Of a DNA stretch of 64,000 nucleotides, positions 26,624 through 35,211 are shown piece by piece. Position 1 is the first letter of the stretch, and every line of letters begins with the position of its first letter. Under the pieces are notes generated by a model. That model did not search any database. It was given only the letters and a program-made list of their open reading frames with translations, and was not told the DNA's origin. A program made the translations under genes and the position numbers. The stretch is from Actinomadura syzygii (GTDB lineage Bacteria; Actinomycetota; Actinomycetes; Streptosporangiales; Streptosporangiaceae), in contig NZ_VSFF01000011.1 of assembly GCF_008085905.1 (NCBI RefSeq), positions 124,001-188,000 on the forward strand, in the 5' to 3' direction.

Positions 26624-27604
26624 TCATGCAGTCACCCTCGGGGCATGGGGCAACACCACGAGGGCCAAAGCGGCGCGGCAGCCTGCGAGGACGCCGTGCG
26701 CCAGATCCGTGCCGGACGTGTGCCCGACCGCGAGCAGCCGCCGCACCGCCGCCCCCGGCGGCTCGTGCCCGGCGACGCAGCGCAGCACCGCCGCGACCTC
26801 CGCGCCCGCACCGCCCGCCGCCGCGCAGTGCAGCAGCGTCGCGGCGAGCGCGGTCGTGCGGGTGCCAGCGTCCGCGGTGACGGCGGCGCCCAGCCAGTCG
26901 GCCAGCCACACGCCCGTCCGGCAATGTCTGACGGCGCCGCCGACCAGGCGCAGCGACACGAGCAGGCCGCAGAGGATGTCGTCGCCGCTCGGCGTGAGGC
27001 CGGGGCCGAGGCCGACGATCCGCTCCGCCGCCTCCACCGCGCCCGCGAGGTCGCCCGCGGCGCAGCACGCGGCGAGGACGTCCGGGTCGGGATGCCCGGA
27101 GAGGCCGCCGCCGGTCATGCCCGCGGCGGCGAACGCGGCCTCCAGCGTCCGGACGCCGTGCCCGAGCGCGGCGGGCCGCATGGTCCCGAGCACCGGCGCC
27201 GGGTCCCACCAGCGGCGGACCCGGACGTGCAGCGGACCGGCCTCCACCCGCCCGTCGCCCACCCACGCGTCGGCGCCCTCCCGGACCGACCGGAACGGCT
27301 GCTCGCGGCGCGTCGCGGCGACGACCACCGAGTTCGGCAGCCGGTGCGCGTCCGACGCGACGACGGCGAGCACGCGCGGCTCGGGGCCGCCCCGCATCTC
27401 CACGTACAGCGCGGACGGGAACACGGCGATGACCCGCGCGGCGCGGCGCGGCGGGTCGAGCAGCGGGCGCAGCGCGAGGCTCGCGGCCCCCGCCACGGGC
27501 GGCCGCGCACCGCCTGACCTTGCCGGACTCTGGTGCGGGGACGTCCCCCCGCGTGCCCCGGAACGGACCGGAAGCGGGATCGGGTCGCGGACGACGGCAG
27601 TCAC
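26624..27604 (-). CDS. allH: DUF2877 protein, oxamate carbamoyltransferase subunit AllH/YlbF type
   Basis: 326 residues from GTG 27604, which has GGGAGG 5 nt upstream. A longer reading to 27724 would run into the pucR promoter region. The DUF2877 signature GLGPGLTPSGDDILCGLLV is intact (about residues 202-220). Other blocks: AVFPSALYVEMRGG, LPNSVVVA, and C-terminal VGHTSGTDLAHGVLAGC. First gene of the operon allH-allF-allG-epimerase-aldolase, divergent from pucR. The stretch LAATLLHCAAAGGAGAEVAAVL is Ala-rich and helical. Third subunit of the AllFGH system. Confidence 0.88.
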   Translation of the reverse strand: MTAVVRDPIPLPVRSGARGGTSPHQSPARSGGARPPVAGAASLALRPLLDPPRRAARVIAVFPSALYVEMRGGPEPRVLAVVASDAHRLPNSVVVAATRREQPFRSVREGADAWVGDGRVEAGPLHVRVRRWWDPAPVLGTMRPAALGHGVRTLEAAFAAAGMTGGGLSGHPDPDVLAACCAAGDLAGAVEAAERIVGLGPGLTPSGDDILCGLLVSLRLVGGAVRHCRTGVWLADWLGAAVTADAGTRTTALAATLLHCAAAGGAGAEVAAVLRCVAGHEPPGAAVRRLLAVGHTSGTDLAHGVLAGCRAALALVVLPHAPRVTA

Positions 27605-27716
27605 GGATCCTCCCGAGACCGGTGTCGGCTGCCGCCCGGCGCACGGGCGGCCCGGCCTCTGCGGAGACCGTAGAACGGGCCCCGCGACGGACGTATGGGG
27701 AAAGCTGCCAAGGATG

Positions 27717-27742
27717 GTTGTCATCGTTCGTCTTTGTTGTCA
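27717..27742. promoter_or_regulatory. Direct repeat in the divergent allH/pucR promoter region
   Basis: GTTGTCA at 27717-27723 and again at 27736-27742, 19 bp apart (nearly two helical turns) in the AT-richest part of the 212-bp gap. Candidate PucR-binding half-sites; the second copy includes a TTGTCA that could act as a -35 box for pucR. Suggested by eye. Confidence 0.4.
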
Positions 27743-27816
27743 GTGTTGATCAGGAACCGGTAGCGATCACGCCAAAACGGGCGATGTACGCACCAAAAGG
27801 CGAGGTGACCCCTGGC

Positions 27817-29583
27817 ATGAGTTACACAACCGCGGACCCGGGCCCACCGGCCCTCAGGCTCGCAAGCACCGGAACACTGACCTACGGCCTCTCGGTCGGG
27901 GAGGTCCTCGGCGTCAGCACCCTCAACGGCGCCCGCCTCATCGCCGGCCGGGCCGGGCTGGAGCGCGTCGTCCAGCGGCTCAACGTGATGGAGGTCCCCG
28001 ACATCCTGTCGTGGGTGAAGCCGAACGAACTGCTCCTGACGACCGGCTACCCCCTCCGCAACACCCCCCAGTCGCTCGACAACCTGGTCGCGGACCTGGA
28101 CGAGCGCGGGCTCGCGGCCCTCGCCATCAAGCTCGGCCGCTACCTCGACTCCCTCCCCGCCGAGATGATCGCGCAGGCCGACCGCCGCGGCTTCCCCCTG
28201 ATCCTGCTCCCGAACGACGTCGGCTTCGACGACATCCTGAACCAGGTCCTGACCGACATCCTGAACCGGCAGGCGTCCGTGCTCGCCCGCACCGAGGAGG
28301 TGCACCGCGCGCTGGTGCAGATCGTCCTGTGCGGCGGCGGGCTCCAGGAGGTCGTGGACGAGGTCGCGACCCTCCTCGACGTGGCCGTCGTCGTCCTGGA
28401 CGGCGAGCAGCGCGTCCTCGCGGGCGCGGGCCCGGACGAGCACGTCCAGGCGATGCGCGCGTTCGACGCCGGGCGGCACGCCGCGTGCGGCCGCGGCGGC
28501 TGCGGCATCATCGGCGCGCACGGCACCGGCGACCACCTGGTCGTGCCCGTGATGGCGGGCGGCTTCGACCACGGCCGGATCATCGCGTTCAGCCCCGGCG
28601 GCGCGCTGCGCGGCTCCGACCTCGGCATCCTGGAGCGGGCGGCGACCGTCGCGGCGCTCGTGGTGACGAAGCAGCAGGCCGTCGCCGCCGTCGAGAGCAA
28701 GTACCGCGCCGACTTCCTGCGCGACATCCTCGCCGGACGGGCGGGCGACGACGACCGGGTCGTCGCGCACTGCGACGGGTTCGGCTGGGACCTCGACCGT
28801 CCCGTCATGGTGATCGTCGCCGAGCTGGACGGCCGCCCGCGCGGCGGCGGTCCGGCCGCCGAGCCGGACGCGAAGGGCCGCGCGAAGCCGCCCGACGCCG
28901 ACGCGGCGGCGCGCGGCGGGCGCGGCGCCGAGGAGCGCTCGGCGCAGGAGCGGCTCGCCGCCGCCTGGACGACCGCCGTCCGCCGGCACGACCGGGGCGC
29001 GGCCGTCGCGAGCTTCGCGCACGAGGTCGTCGCGGTGGTCGGCGCGGAGGGCGACGATCCCGCCGAGCTGACCGCCGGGCCGGTGCAGGCGATGCTGAAG
29101 GAGGCGTCGTCGATCTTCGCCGAGCACCTGCCGGTGCGGCGGACGTTCTCCACCGGCGTCAGCCGGACGGTGACGTCCCCGGCCGCGCTGCCCGAGGCGT
29201 ACGAGCAGGCCGTGAAGGCCGTCCGGGTCGGCCGGCAGCTCAACGGCACGGGCGCGCGGGCGCACTTCGACCAGCTCGGCGTGTACCGGCTGCTGAGCCT
29301 CGTGTCCGACCCGGAGGAGCTGCACGCCTTCGTCCGGGAGACGCTCGGCGACCTCGCCGCCGACGACGAGCCGGAGCTGGTCGACCTGCGCCGCACCCTC
29401 CAGGTGCTGCTGGAGACCAACCTCAACGTCGCCGAGACGGCCCGCAGGCTCCACTTCCACTACAACACGCTCCGCTACCGCATCGGGAAGCTGGAACGGA
29501 TGCTCGGCGCGTTCACCGAGGACGCGCATCTCCGGCTCAACCTCACCCTCGCCCTTCACGTGCTGCGCATGCGCGGTATCTGA
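27817..29583 (+). CDS. PucR-family transcriptional regulator of purine/ureide catabolism
   Basis: 588 residues from ATG 27817, with CGAGGTGA 9-10 nt upstream; ATG 27784 and GTG 27805 are possible alternatives. Three domains: N-terminal PucR sensor (about 20-145: LSVGEVLGVSTLNGARLIAG, DILSWVKPNELLLTTGYPL), a middle GGDEF-like region, and a C-terminal HTH_30 with LETNLNVAETARRLHFHYNTLRYRIGKLE (quoted in part: NLNVAETARRLHFHYNT). B. subtilis PucR controls purine catabolic genes with allantoin-type effectors. It sits between the AllFGH operon and the permease and hydroxylase genes, so it probably controls both. A 50-residue Gly/Ala/Asp-rich insert (about 345-380) separates the domains. Confidence 0.93.
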   Translation: MSYTTADPGPPALRLASTGTLTYGLSVGEVLGVSTLNGARLIAGRAGLERVVQRLNVMEVPDILSWVKPNELLLTTGYPLRNTPQSLDNLVADLDERGLAALAIKLGRYLDSLPAEMIAQADRRGFPLILLPNDVGFDDILNQVLTDILNRQASVLARTEEVHRALVQIVLCGGGLQEVVDEVATLLDVAVVVLDGEQRVLAGAGPDEHVQAMRAFDAGRHAACGRGGCGIIGAHGTGDHLVVPVMAGGFDHGRIIAFSPGGALRGSDLGILERAATVAALVVTKQQAVAAVESKYRADFLRDILAGRAGDDDRVVAHCDGFGWDLDRPVMVIVAELDGRPRGGGPAAEPDAKGRAKPPDADAAARGGRGAEERSAQERLAAAWTTAVRRHDRGAAVASFAHEVVAVVGAEGDDPAELTAGPVQAMLKEASSIFAEHLPVRRTFSTGVSRTVTSPAALPEAYEQAVKAVRVGRQLNGTGARAHFDQLGVYRLLSLVSDPEELHAFVRETLGDLAADDEPELVDLRRTLQVLLETNLNVAETARRLHFHYNTLRYRIGKLERMLGAFTEDAHLRLNLTLALHVLRMRGI

Positions 29584-29666
29584 GGGTGGTACCGAGGGTA
29601 GTGTCATCGTCGCGACGCTCCCAGGGGGCGCGCCGGTCGCGCCTCCCGCGTCTCACACGGGCCGGT

Positions 29667-29693
29667 CCTCCCAATCCGGGAGGCGGGCTTTGG
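29667..29693 (+). terminator. Probable intrinsic-type terminator after pucR
   Basis: CCTCCC-AATCC-GGGAGG (29667-29683) followed by CGGGCTTTGG. Six-bp GC stem with a short T-containing tail, typical of weak high-GC terminators. It lies 84 bp after the pucR stop. Confidence 0.5.
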
Positions 29694-29720
29694 CAACAGT
29701 CGCCGATGCCCGTCCACCTG

Positions 29721-29732
29721 GGTAGATCTACC
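29721..29732. promoter_or_regulatory. 12-bp perfect palindrome before the permease gene, possible operator
   Basis: GGTAGATCTACC, 65 bp before the permease ATG and after the pucR terminator-like hairpin. It is AT-rich for this window and could be a regulator site or part of a promoter for the permease-hydroxylase genes. Confidence 0.4.
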
Positions 29733-29797
29733 TTGCCCGCAGGCCCGCGCCGGGTTGGGCGGGCCGGGTGGGCAGGGCGGCTGGGCGGGAGGGCCCG

Positions 29798-31255
29798 ATG
29801 ATGATCGGCTGGAAGCTGCACGGCGACGGGCGCACCCCGCCGCCGGGCGAGGTGGTCGGACCGGACGAGCGGCTGTCGTGGCCGCGCACCGCGGGCATCG
29901 GCGCGCAGCACGTGGTGGCGATGTTCGGCGCGACCTTCGTGTTCCCGGTGGTGATGGGCCTCGACCCGAACCTCGCGATCATGATGTCCGGGGTCGCGAC
30001 GCTGCTGTTCCTGCTGATCGTCGGCGGCCGGGTGCCGAGCTACCTCGGGACGAGCGCGTCGTTCGTCGGCGCGGTCGCGGCGATCCGCGCGGCGGGCGGC
30101 GACAGCGCCACCGTGACCGGCGCGATCCTCGTCGCGGGCGTCGTGCTCGCGCTCGTCGGCGTGCTGATCCACTTCGCGGGCGGGGACGTCGTCCACCGGG
30201 TGTTCCCGCCGGTCGTGACCGGCGCGGTCGTGATGCTGATCGGCTTCAACCTGGCGCCGGTCGTCGCGAACGTGTACTGGCCGCAGGACCAGTGGGTCGC
30301 GCTCGCGACGCTCGGGTTCGCCGTGTTCTGCGCGGTGCTGCTGCGCGGCTTCTGGGCCCGGATCGCGGTGCTCCTCGCCCTCGTCTTCGGGTACTTGCTC
30401 TCGTGGCTCCTCGACAGCACCGCGGGCAAGATCACTTCCGTGCTGCCGGGGCAGAACCTGCTGGACGCGTCCGGCAAGGCATGCCCGGCCGAGGGCCCGT
30501 ACTGCGTCGCGACGGCGTTCCCGCACGACCGCATCAACGTCGACGGCGTGCAGGCCGCCGACTGGTTCGGGTTCCCGAGCCTGCACGCGCCCGACTTCAA
30601 GACCTCGGCCATCCTGCTGGCGCTGCCCCCGGTGATCGCGCTGATCGCGGAGAACACCGGGCACGTGAAGGCGGTCGCCGCGATGACCGGCGCGGACCTC
30701 GACCCCGTCCTCGGCCGCGCCGTCGCCGCGGACGGCGTCGGCACCGTGCTCGCCACCGCCGTCGGCGGCTCGCCCACCACCACCTACGCCGAGAACATCG
30801 GCGTCATGGCCGCCACCCGGATCTACTCGACGGCCGCCTACCTGGTCGCCGCCGCCGTCGCGATCCTGTTCGGGCTGTGCCCGAAGTTCGGCGCGCTCGT
30901 CGCGGCGACGCCGGGCGGGGTGCTCGGCGGGATCACCGTCGTCCTGTACGGGATGATCGGGCTGCTCGGCGCGAAGATCTGGATCGAGAACCGGGTCGAC
31001 TTCGCCGACCCGGTCAACCTCGTCCCGGTCGCGGCCGGGATCATCCTCGCGATCGGGGACGTCACCCTGAAGATCACCGACGACTTCCCGCTGCAGGGCA
31101 TCGCGCTCGGCACCATCGCCGTCCTCCTCGGGTACCACGTGCTGAACGCGGTCCGCGGCCCGGACGGCTCGGGCGGCGGCGTCATCGCGCCCGGCGAGCG
31201 GGAGATCGGTGGACCGGTCCGCCCCCCGAGCGCGCCCGAGACCGGCGCGGGCTGA
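29798..31255 (+). CDS. Nucleobase:cation symporter-2 family permease (xanthine/uracil type)
   Basis: 485 residues from ATG 29798 (a second ATG follows at once), with GGGAGGG just upstream. About 14 membrane segments. The UraA/NAT-type half-helices are recognisable: GAQHVVAMFGATFVFPVVM at the N terminus, GTSASFVGAVAAI, ALIAENTGHVKAV (TM8 Glu and His) and TTTYAENIGVMAATRI (TM10 Glu), the residues that hold the base ring in UraA. This imports xanthine, uric acid or uracil by proton symport; which one cannot be told. It is followed after 12 bp by the hydroxylase genes, so uptake and first oxidation are co-expressed. Confidence 0.93.
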   Translation: MMIGWKLHGDGRTPPPGEVVGPDERLSWPRTAGIGAQHVVAMFGATFVFPVVMGLDPNLAIMMSGVATLLFLLIVGGRVPSYLGTSASFVGAVAAIRAAGGDSATVTGAILVAGVVLALVGVLIHFAGGDVVHRVFPPVVTGAVVMLIGFNLAPVVANVYWPQDQWVALATLGFAVFCAVLLRGFWARIAVLLALVFGYLLSWLLDSTAGKITSVLPGQNLLDASGKACPAEGPYCVATAFPHDRINVDGVQAADWFGFPSLHAPDFKTSAILLALPPVIALIAENTGHVKAVAAMTGADLDPVLGRAVAADGVGTVLATAVGGSPTTTYAENIGVMAATRIYSTAAYLVAAAVAILFGLCPKFGALVAATPGGVLGGITVVLYGMIGLLGAKIWIENRVDFADPVNLVPVAAGIILAIGDVTLKITDDFPLQGIALGTIAVLLGYHVLNAVRGPDGSGGGVIAPGEREIGGPVRPPSAPETGAG

Positions 31256-31267
31256 CGGGAGGACGCG

Positions 31268-32131
31268 ATGAAGCCGCCGCCGTTCGGCTACCACGCCCCG
31301 CGCACCGTGGACGAGGCGCTCGACGCGCTCGCCGCGGCGCCGTCCGGGAAGGTGCTCGCGGGCGGGCAGAGCCTCGTCCCGCTGCTGAACATGCGGCTCG
31401 CCGCGCCGTCCGACCTGGTCGACATCAACCGGATCGCCGAGCTCGACGCGCTGCGCGCCGGGGACGGCGGCGTTCGCGTCGGCGCGCTCGCCCGGCACGC
31501 GCGGGTCGAGCGGTCGGCGGAGGCGGCGGCCGTGCAGCCGCTGCTCGGGCAGGCGCTCCGGCACGTCGCGCACCCGGTGATCCGCAACCGGGGCACGGTC
31601 GTCGGGAGCCTCGCGCACGCCGACCCGGCCGCCGAGCTGCCCGCCGTGCTGGCCGTCCTCGGCGGGACGGTCGAGGCCGCGTCCAGCCGGGGGCGGCGCA
31701 CGATCCCGGCGGCGGAGCTGTTCGCCGGGCCGCTGGAGTCCTCGCTCGAACCCGGCGAGCTGGCGGTCTCCGCGTTCTTCCCCGCGCTGCCGCCCCGCAC
31801 CGGCACCGCGTTCACCGAGACGGCGCGGCGGCACGGCGACTACGCCCTCGCGGGCGTCGCCGCCGTCGTCACCCTCGACGAGGACCTGCGCGTCCGCGCC
31901 GCCCGCGCCGGATACCTGGGCGTGTCCGCGACGCCGCTCGTCCTCGACCTGAGCGGCGCCGCCGGGCCGCGCGGCGACTGGGCGGCCGCCGCCGCGCACG
32001 TCCGCGAGCGCGTCGACCCCGAGTCCGACATCCACGCGGGTGCCGCCTACCGGCGGCACCTGACCGGCGTGCTCACCGAGCGCGCCTGCGCGGCGGCGGC
32101 CGCCGAGGCGCTGCGGAAGGCGGGGGAGTGA
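31268..32131 (+). CDS. FAD-binding subunit of a molybdenum hydroxylase (xanthine dehydrogenase/CoxM family)
   Basis: 287 residues, ATG 31268 with GGGAGGA upstream. The FAD site is AGGQSLVPLLNMRLA (about residues 31-45), and the second FAD loop is HPVIRNRGTVVGSLAHADPA. The C-terminal CO-dehydrogenase flavoprotein domain begins near residue 175 (TGTAFTETARRHGDYALAG). It passes electrons from the iron-sulfur subunit to the final acceptor. The stop overlaps the start of the 2Fe-2S subunit (TGATG). Confidence 0.94.
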   Translation: MKPPPFGYHAPRTVDEALDALAAAPSGKVLAGGQSLVPLLNMRLAAPSDLVDINRIAELDALRAGDGGVRVGALARHARVERSAEAAAVQPLLGQALRHVAHPVIRNRGTVVGSLAHADPAAELPAVLAVLGGTVEAASSRGRRTIPAAELFAGPLESSLEPGELAVSAFFPALPPRTGTAFTETARRHGDYALAGVAAVVTLDEDLRVRAARAGYLGVSATPLVLDLSGAAGPRGDWAAAAAHVRERVDPESDIHAGAAYRRHLTGVLTERACAAAAAEALRKAGE

Positions 32132-32628
32132 TGGAGGAGCGGTTCGAGGTGGAGCTGACCGTCAACGGGACGCCCCGCACGGCGAGCGTCCCGGCGCGGC
32201 GGCTCCTGTCGGACTTCCTCCGGCACGACCTCGGGCTGACCGGCACGCACGTCGGCTGCGAGCACGGCGTGTGCGGGTGCTGCACCGTCCTGCTGGACGG
32301 CGACCCGGTGCGCTCGTGCCTGATGTTCGCCGTCACCGCCGCCGGGCACGAGGTCACCACCGTCGAGGGCCTCGCCGCGCCGGACGGCACGCCGTCCCCG
32401 GTGCAGCGCGCGTTCCGCGAGTGCCACGGCCTCCAGTGCGGGTTCTGCACGCCCGGGTTCCTCTGCACGGTCACGGCGTTGCTGCGGGAGAACCCGCGGC
32501 CGTCCCGCGACCAGGTGCTCGAAGGGATCTCCGGAAACCTGTGCCGCTGCACCGGGTACCAGAACATCGTGAAATCGGTGCACCGCGCCGCCGACCTGCT
32601 CAGCGAGCCGGCCGAACCAGGGGAGTGA
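32131..32628 (+). CDS. 2Fe-2S subunit of the molybdenum hydroxylase (XdhC-chain/CoxS type)
   Basis: 165 residues from ATG 32131. The plant-type cluster uses Cys43, Cys48, Cys51 and Cys63 (CEHGVCGCC then RSC, spacing C-x4-C-x2-C-x11-C). The second, helical-domain cluster uses LQCGFCTPGF and NLCRCTGYQN. Both clusters are complete, so the electron path from molybdenum to FAD is intact. A GTG one codon upstream is possible. Three bases separate it from the large subunit. Confidence 0.95.
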   Translation: MEERFEVELTVNGTPRTASVPARRLLSDFLRHDLGLTGTHVGCEHGVCGCCTVLLDGDPVRSCLMFAVTAAGHEVTTVEGLAAPDGTPSPVQRAFRECHGLQCGFCTPGFLCTVTALLRENPRPSRDQVLEGISGNLCRCTGYQNIVKSVHRAADLLSEPAEPGE

Positions 32629-32631
32629 CCG

Positions 32632-35043
32632 ATGGGGACGCGCGTGTTCGGCGAGCCGGTCCGGCGCCGCGAGGACGGCCGGTTCCTCACCGGCCGGGGC
32701 CGCTTCCTCGACGACCTCGGGCGCGGCGCGCTCGCCGCCGCGTTCGTCCGGTCGCCGCACGCGCACGCCCGGATCACCGACATCGACGTGTCCGGCGCGC
32801 TGGACGTCGAGGGGCTCGTCGCGATCTACACGTGGGAGGACCTTCCCGGCCGGGTCGGCGACCCGCTGCCGCTGCTCATCCCGCACCCGGCGCTGACGCA
32901 CGGCCGGACCGGCTACCCGCTGGCGCGGGACGTCGTCCGGCACGTCGGCGAGCCCGTCGCGATGGTCGTCGCCCATGACCGGTACCTGGCCGAGGACGCC
33001 GCCGAGCGCGTCCACGTCGAGTACGAGCCGCTGCCGCCCGTCGTCGGGATCGAGGCGGCGGCGCGGGCCGAGCACCTCGTCCACGACGACGTGCCGGGCA
33101 ACGTCGGGGCGGTGCTCGTCCAGGAGACCGGGGACGCGGCCGCCGCGATCGACGCCGCGCCGCACGCGCTGGAGTTCCGGCTGTCGATCGAGCGGAGCGC
33201 GTCCACCCCGCTGGAGGGGCGCGGCGTCTACGCGCGGTGGGACGCCGACGACGGCTCGCTGCGCGTGTACTCCTCCACCCAGACGTCGACCAGCGTGCGG
33301 GCGGCGATCGCGGCGCGGCTCGGGCTGCCGAACGGCAAGGTCGAGGTGGTCGCGCCGGACGTCGGCGGCGGTTTCGGCGTGAAGATCGTCCATCCGTGGC
33401 CGGAGGAGGTGCTCGTCCCGTGGGCGGCGCGGCTGCTGGACCGCGAGCTCAAGTGGACCGAGGACCGCCGCGAGCACTTCGTGTCCGCCGCGCACGAGCG
33501 CGGGCAGGTCCAGGACGTGCGGGTCGGGTTCGACGACGCGGGCCGCGTCCTCGGCCTCGACGTGCGGATCCGGCACGACCACGGCGCCTACACCCCGTAC
33601 GGGATCATCATCCCGATCGTCACGTCCACCCAGCTCCTCGGCCCGTACAAGATCGGCGCGTACCGGGCGGAGGTGACGAGCCTCTACACGAACACGCTGA
33701 TCGTCACGCCGTACCGGGGCGCGGGGCGTCCCCAGGGCGTCTACTGCATGGAGCGGACGATGGACCGCATCGCCCGCCACCTCGGCCGCGACCGCGCCGA
33801 CGTCCGCGCCGCGAACCTCATCCAGCCCGACGAGTTCCCCTACGACCAGGGCCTCCTCTTCCAGGACGGGCGCCCGCTGATCTACGACTCGGGCGACTAC
33901 CCGGAGCTGCTCCGCAAGGCGCGCGAGCTGATCGGCTGGGACGGCTTCGCCGCCGAGCGCGCCGCCGCGTCCCGGGGGCGGCGGCTCGGCATCGGCCTCG
34001 GCCTGTACGTGGAGGGCACCGGCGTCGGCCCGTACGAGGGCGGGCACGTCGAGATCGACACGGCCGGGCGGGTGCACGTCTCGACCGGGCTGACCTCGCA
34101 GGGCCAGGGCCACGAGACGGCGTTCGCGCAGATCGCCGCCGCCGAATTGGGCGTCCCGCTGGAGGACGTCCACGTCACGACGGGCGACACGCGCCGGTTC
34201 GGGTACGCGGTCGGGACGTTCGCGTCCCGCGCCGCCGTGATGAGCGGCAACGCGATCGCGCTGGCCTGCCGGAAGGTGCGCGAGAAGGCGCTGCGGATCG
34301 CGGCGGACGCGCTGGAGGCCGACCCGCGCGACCTCGACGTCACCGACGGGGTGGTGCACGTGCGGGGCGACATGTCGGCGTCGGTCCCGCTGCGGACGGT
34401 GGCGGTGCTGTCGAACCCGCTGCGGTACGCGTTCGACGAGGAGGCCGCGGCGGCGACGCAGTTCGCGGTGGGGCGCCCGGCGACCGAGCCACCGGTCGCG
34501 TCCGGGGAGGAACCCGGCCTGGAGGGACGCGGGTACTACTCGCCCGTCCGGTCGACGTTCGCGTCCGGCGCGCACGCCGCGATCGTGGAGGTCGACCCGG
34601 ACACGGCGGAGATCGCCATCCTGCGGTACGCGGTCGTCCACGACTGCGGGCGGCTCATCAACCCGATGGTCGTGGAGGGGCAGATCCACGGCGGCGTCGC
34701 GCAGGGCGTCGGCGGCGCGCTGTACGAGCGGATGGCCTACGACGAGTCCGGCCAGCTCCTGAACGCCTCGTTCATGGACTTCCTCATGCCGTACGCGACG
34801 GAGGTCCCGCGGATCGAGACGGGCCACCTGGAGACGCCGTCGCCGCTGAACCCGCTCGGGATCAAGGGGGCGGGGGAGGCGGGCGTCATCCCGGTGTCGG
34901 CGGTGATCGCGTCGGCGGTGGAGGACGCGGAGGGCGTCCGCGTGGACGCGATGCCGATCTCCCCGGACGACCTCCACACGCTGCGGCTGCGGGCGGCGGA
35001 CGACCCGTCGCTCCGCGTCCGCGAGGGCGCCCGGACCGGATGA
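32632..35043 (+). CDS. Molybdenum-binding large subunit of a xanthine dehydrogenase/CoxL-family hydroxylase
   Basis: 803 residues. Domains: aldehyde oxidase/xanthine dehydrogenase a/b hammerhead (1-125), then the Moco-binding domains. Moco motifs include VVAPDVGGGFGVKI and TSQGQGHETAFAQIA. The active-site loop reads PYRGAGRPQGVYCME (near residue 361), not AYRCSFR, so it is not a form I CO dehydrogenase. The catalytic base Glu is present in GIKGAGEAGVIP (near residue 749). Substrate is likely an N-heterocycle such as a purine; in this neighbourhood hypoxanthine/xanthine or a ring-opened relative is most probable, but a related aldehyde cannot be excluded. Activated by the CoxD/CoxE/XdhC-type proteins at 16-19 kb. 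Confidence 0.93.
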   Translation: MGTRVFGEPVRRREDGRFLTGRGRFLDDLGRGALAAAFVRSPHAHARITDIDVSGALDVEGLVAIYTWEDLPGRVGDPLPLLIPHPALTHGRTGYPLARDVVRHVGEPVAMVVAHDRYLAEDAAERVHVEYEPLPPVVGIEAAARAEHLVHDDVPGNVGAVLVQETGDAAAAIDAAPHALEFRLSIERSASTPLEGRGVYARWDADDGSLRVYSSTQTSTSVRAAIAARLGLPNGKVEVVAPDVGGGFGVKIVHPWPEEVLVPWAARLLDRELKWTEDRREHFVSAAHERGQVQDVRVGFDDAGRVLGLDVRIRHDHGAYTPYGIIIPIVTSTQLLGPYKIGAYRAEVTSLYTNTLIVTPYRGAGRPQGVYCMERTMDRIARHLGRDRADVRAANLIQPDEFPYDQGLLFQDGRPLIYDSGDYPELLRKARELIGWDGFAAERAAASRGRRLGIGLGLYVEGTGVGPYEGGHVEIDTAGRVHVSTGLTSQGQGHETAFAQIAAAELGVPLEDVHVTTGDTRRFGYAVGTFASRAAVMSGNAIALACRKVREKALRIAADALEADPRDLDVTDGVVHVRGDMSASVPLRTVAVLSNPLRYAFDEEAAAATQFAVGRPATEPPVASGEEPGLEGRGYYSPVRSTFASGAHAAIVEVDPDTAEIAILRYAVVHDCGRLINPMVVEGQIHGGVAQGVGGALYERMAYDESGQLLNASFMDFLMPYATEVPRIETGHLETPSPLNPLGIKGAGEAGVIPVSAVIASAVEDAEGVRVDAMPISPDDLHTLRLRAADDPSLRVREGARTG

Positions 35044-35131
35044 CCTCACGGCCGGTAGGGGGAGAGGGCCGGGTGGGAGAGGCTGGCGGGGTCGGCTCGG
35101 GTTTGCGGGGGACCTCAACCCCGCCAGCGTG

Positions 35132-35165
35132 TTGACCCTAGTCAAGGCCGCGGAAGGGGTCCGCG
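35132..35165. terminator. Two adjacent inverted repeats between convergent genes, possible bidirectional terminator
   Basis: TTGAC-CCTA-GTCAA (35132-35145) and CGCGGA-AGGGG-TCCGCG (35149-35165) stand side by side in the 168-bp gap between the hydroxylase and the deacetylase, whose stops face each other. No T-run. The 35044-35211 interval otherwise shows no gene. Confidence 0.4.
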
Positions 35166-35211
35166 CTAACCGGGATTCCTCCGGGAAGGTCGGTTTTCGG
35201 TCGCGCGTCCG

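Noticed and set aside
26574..26640. Insertion sequence between allH and allF
   Set aside because: Only about 50 bp, no transposase and no target-site duplication seen; better described as a palindromic repeat.
32047..35145. Minus-strand open frame of over 1000 codons opposite the hydroxylase genes
   Set aside because: Arg/Gly/Asp/His-rich translation without domains; it mirrors three well-recognised genes. Long antisense frames are expected at this GC content. The same applies to 2708-4294 (-), 29543-32059 (-), 23738-26539 (+), 5490-6944 (-) and 54812-55753 (+).
35044..35211. Small gene between the hydroxylase and the deacetylase
   Set aside because: No start with family-like sequence; only inverted repeats seen.
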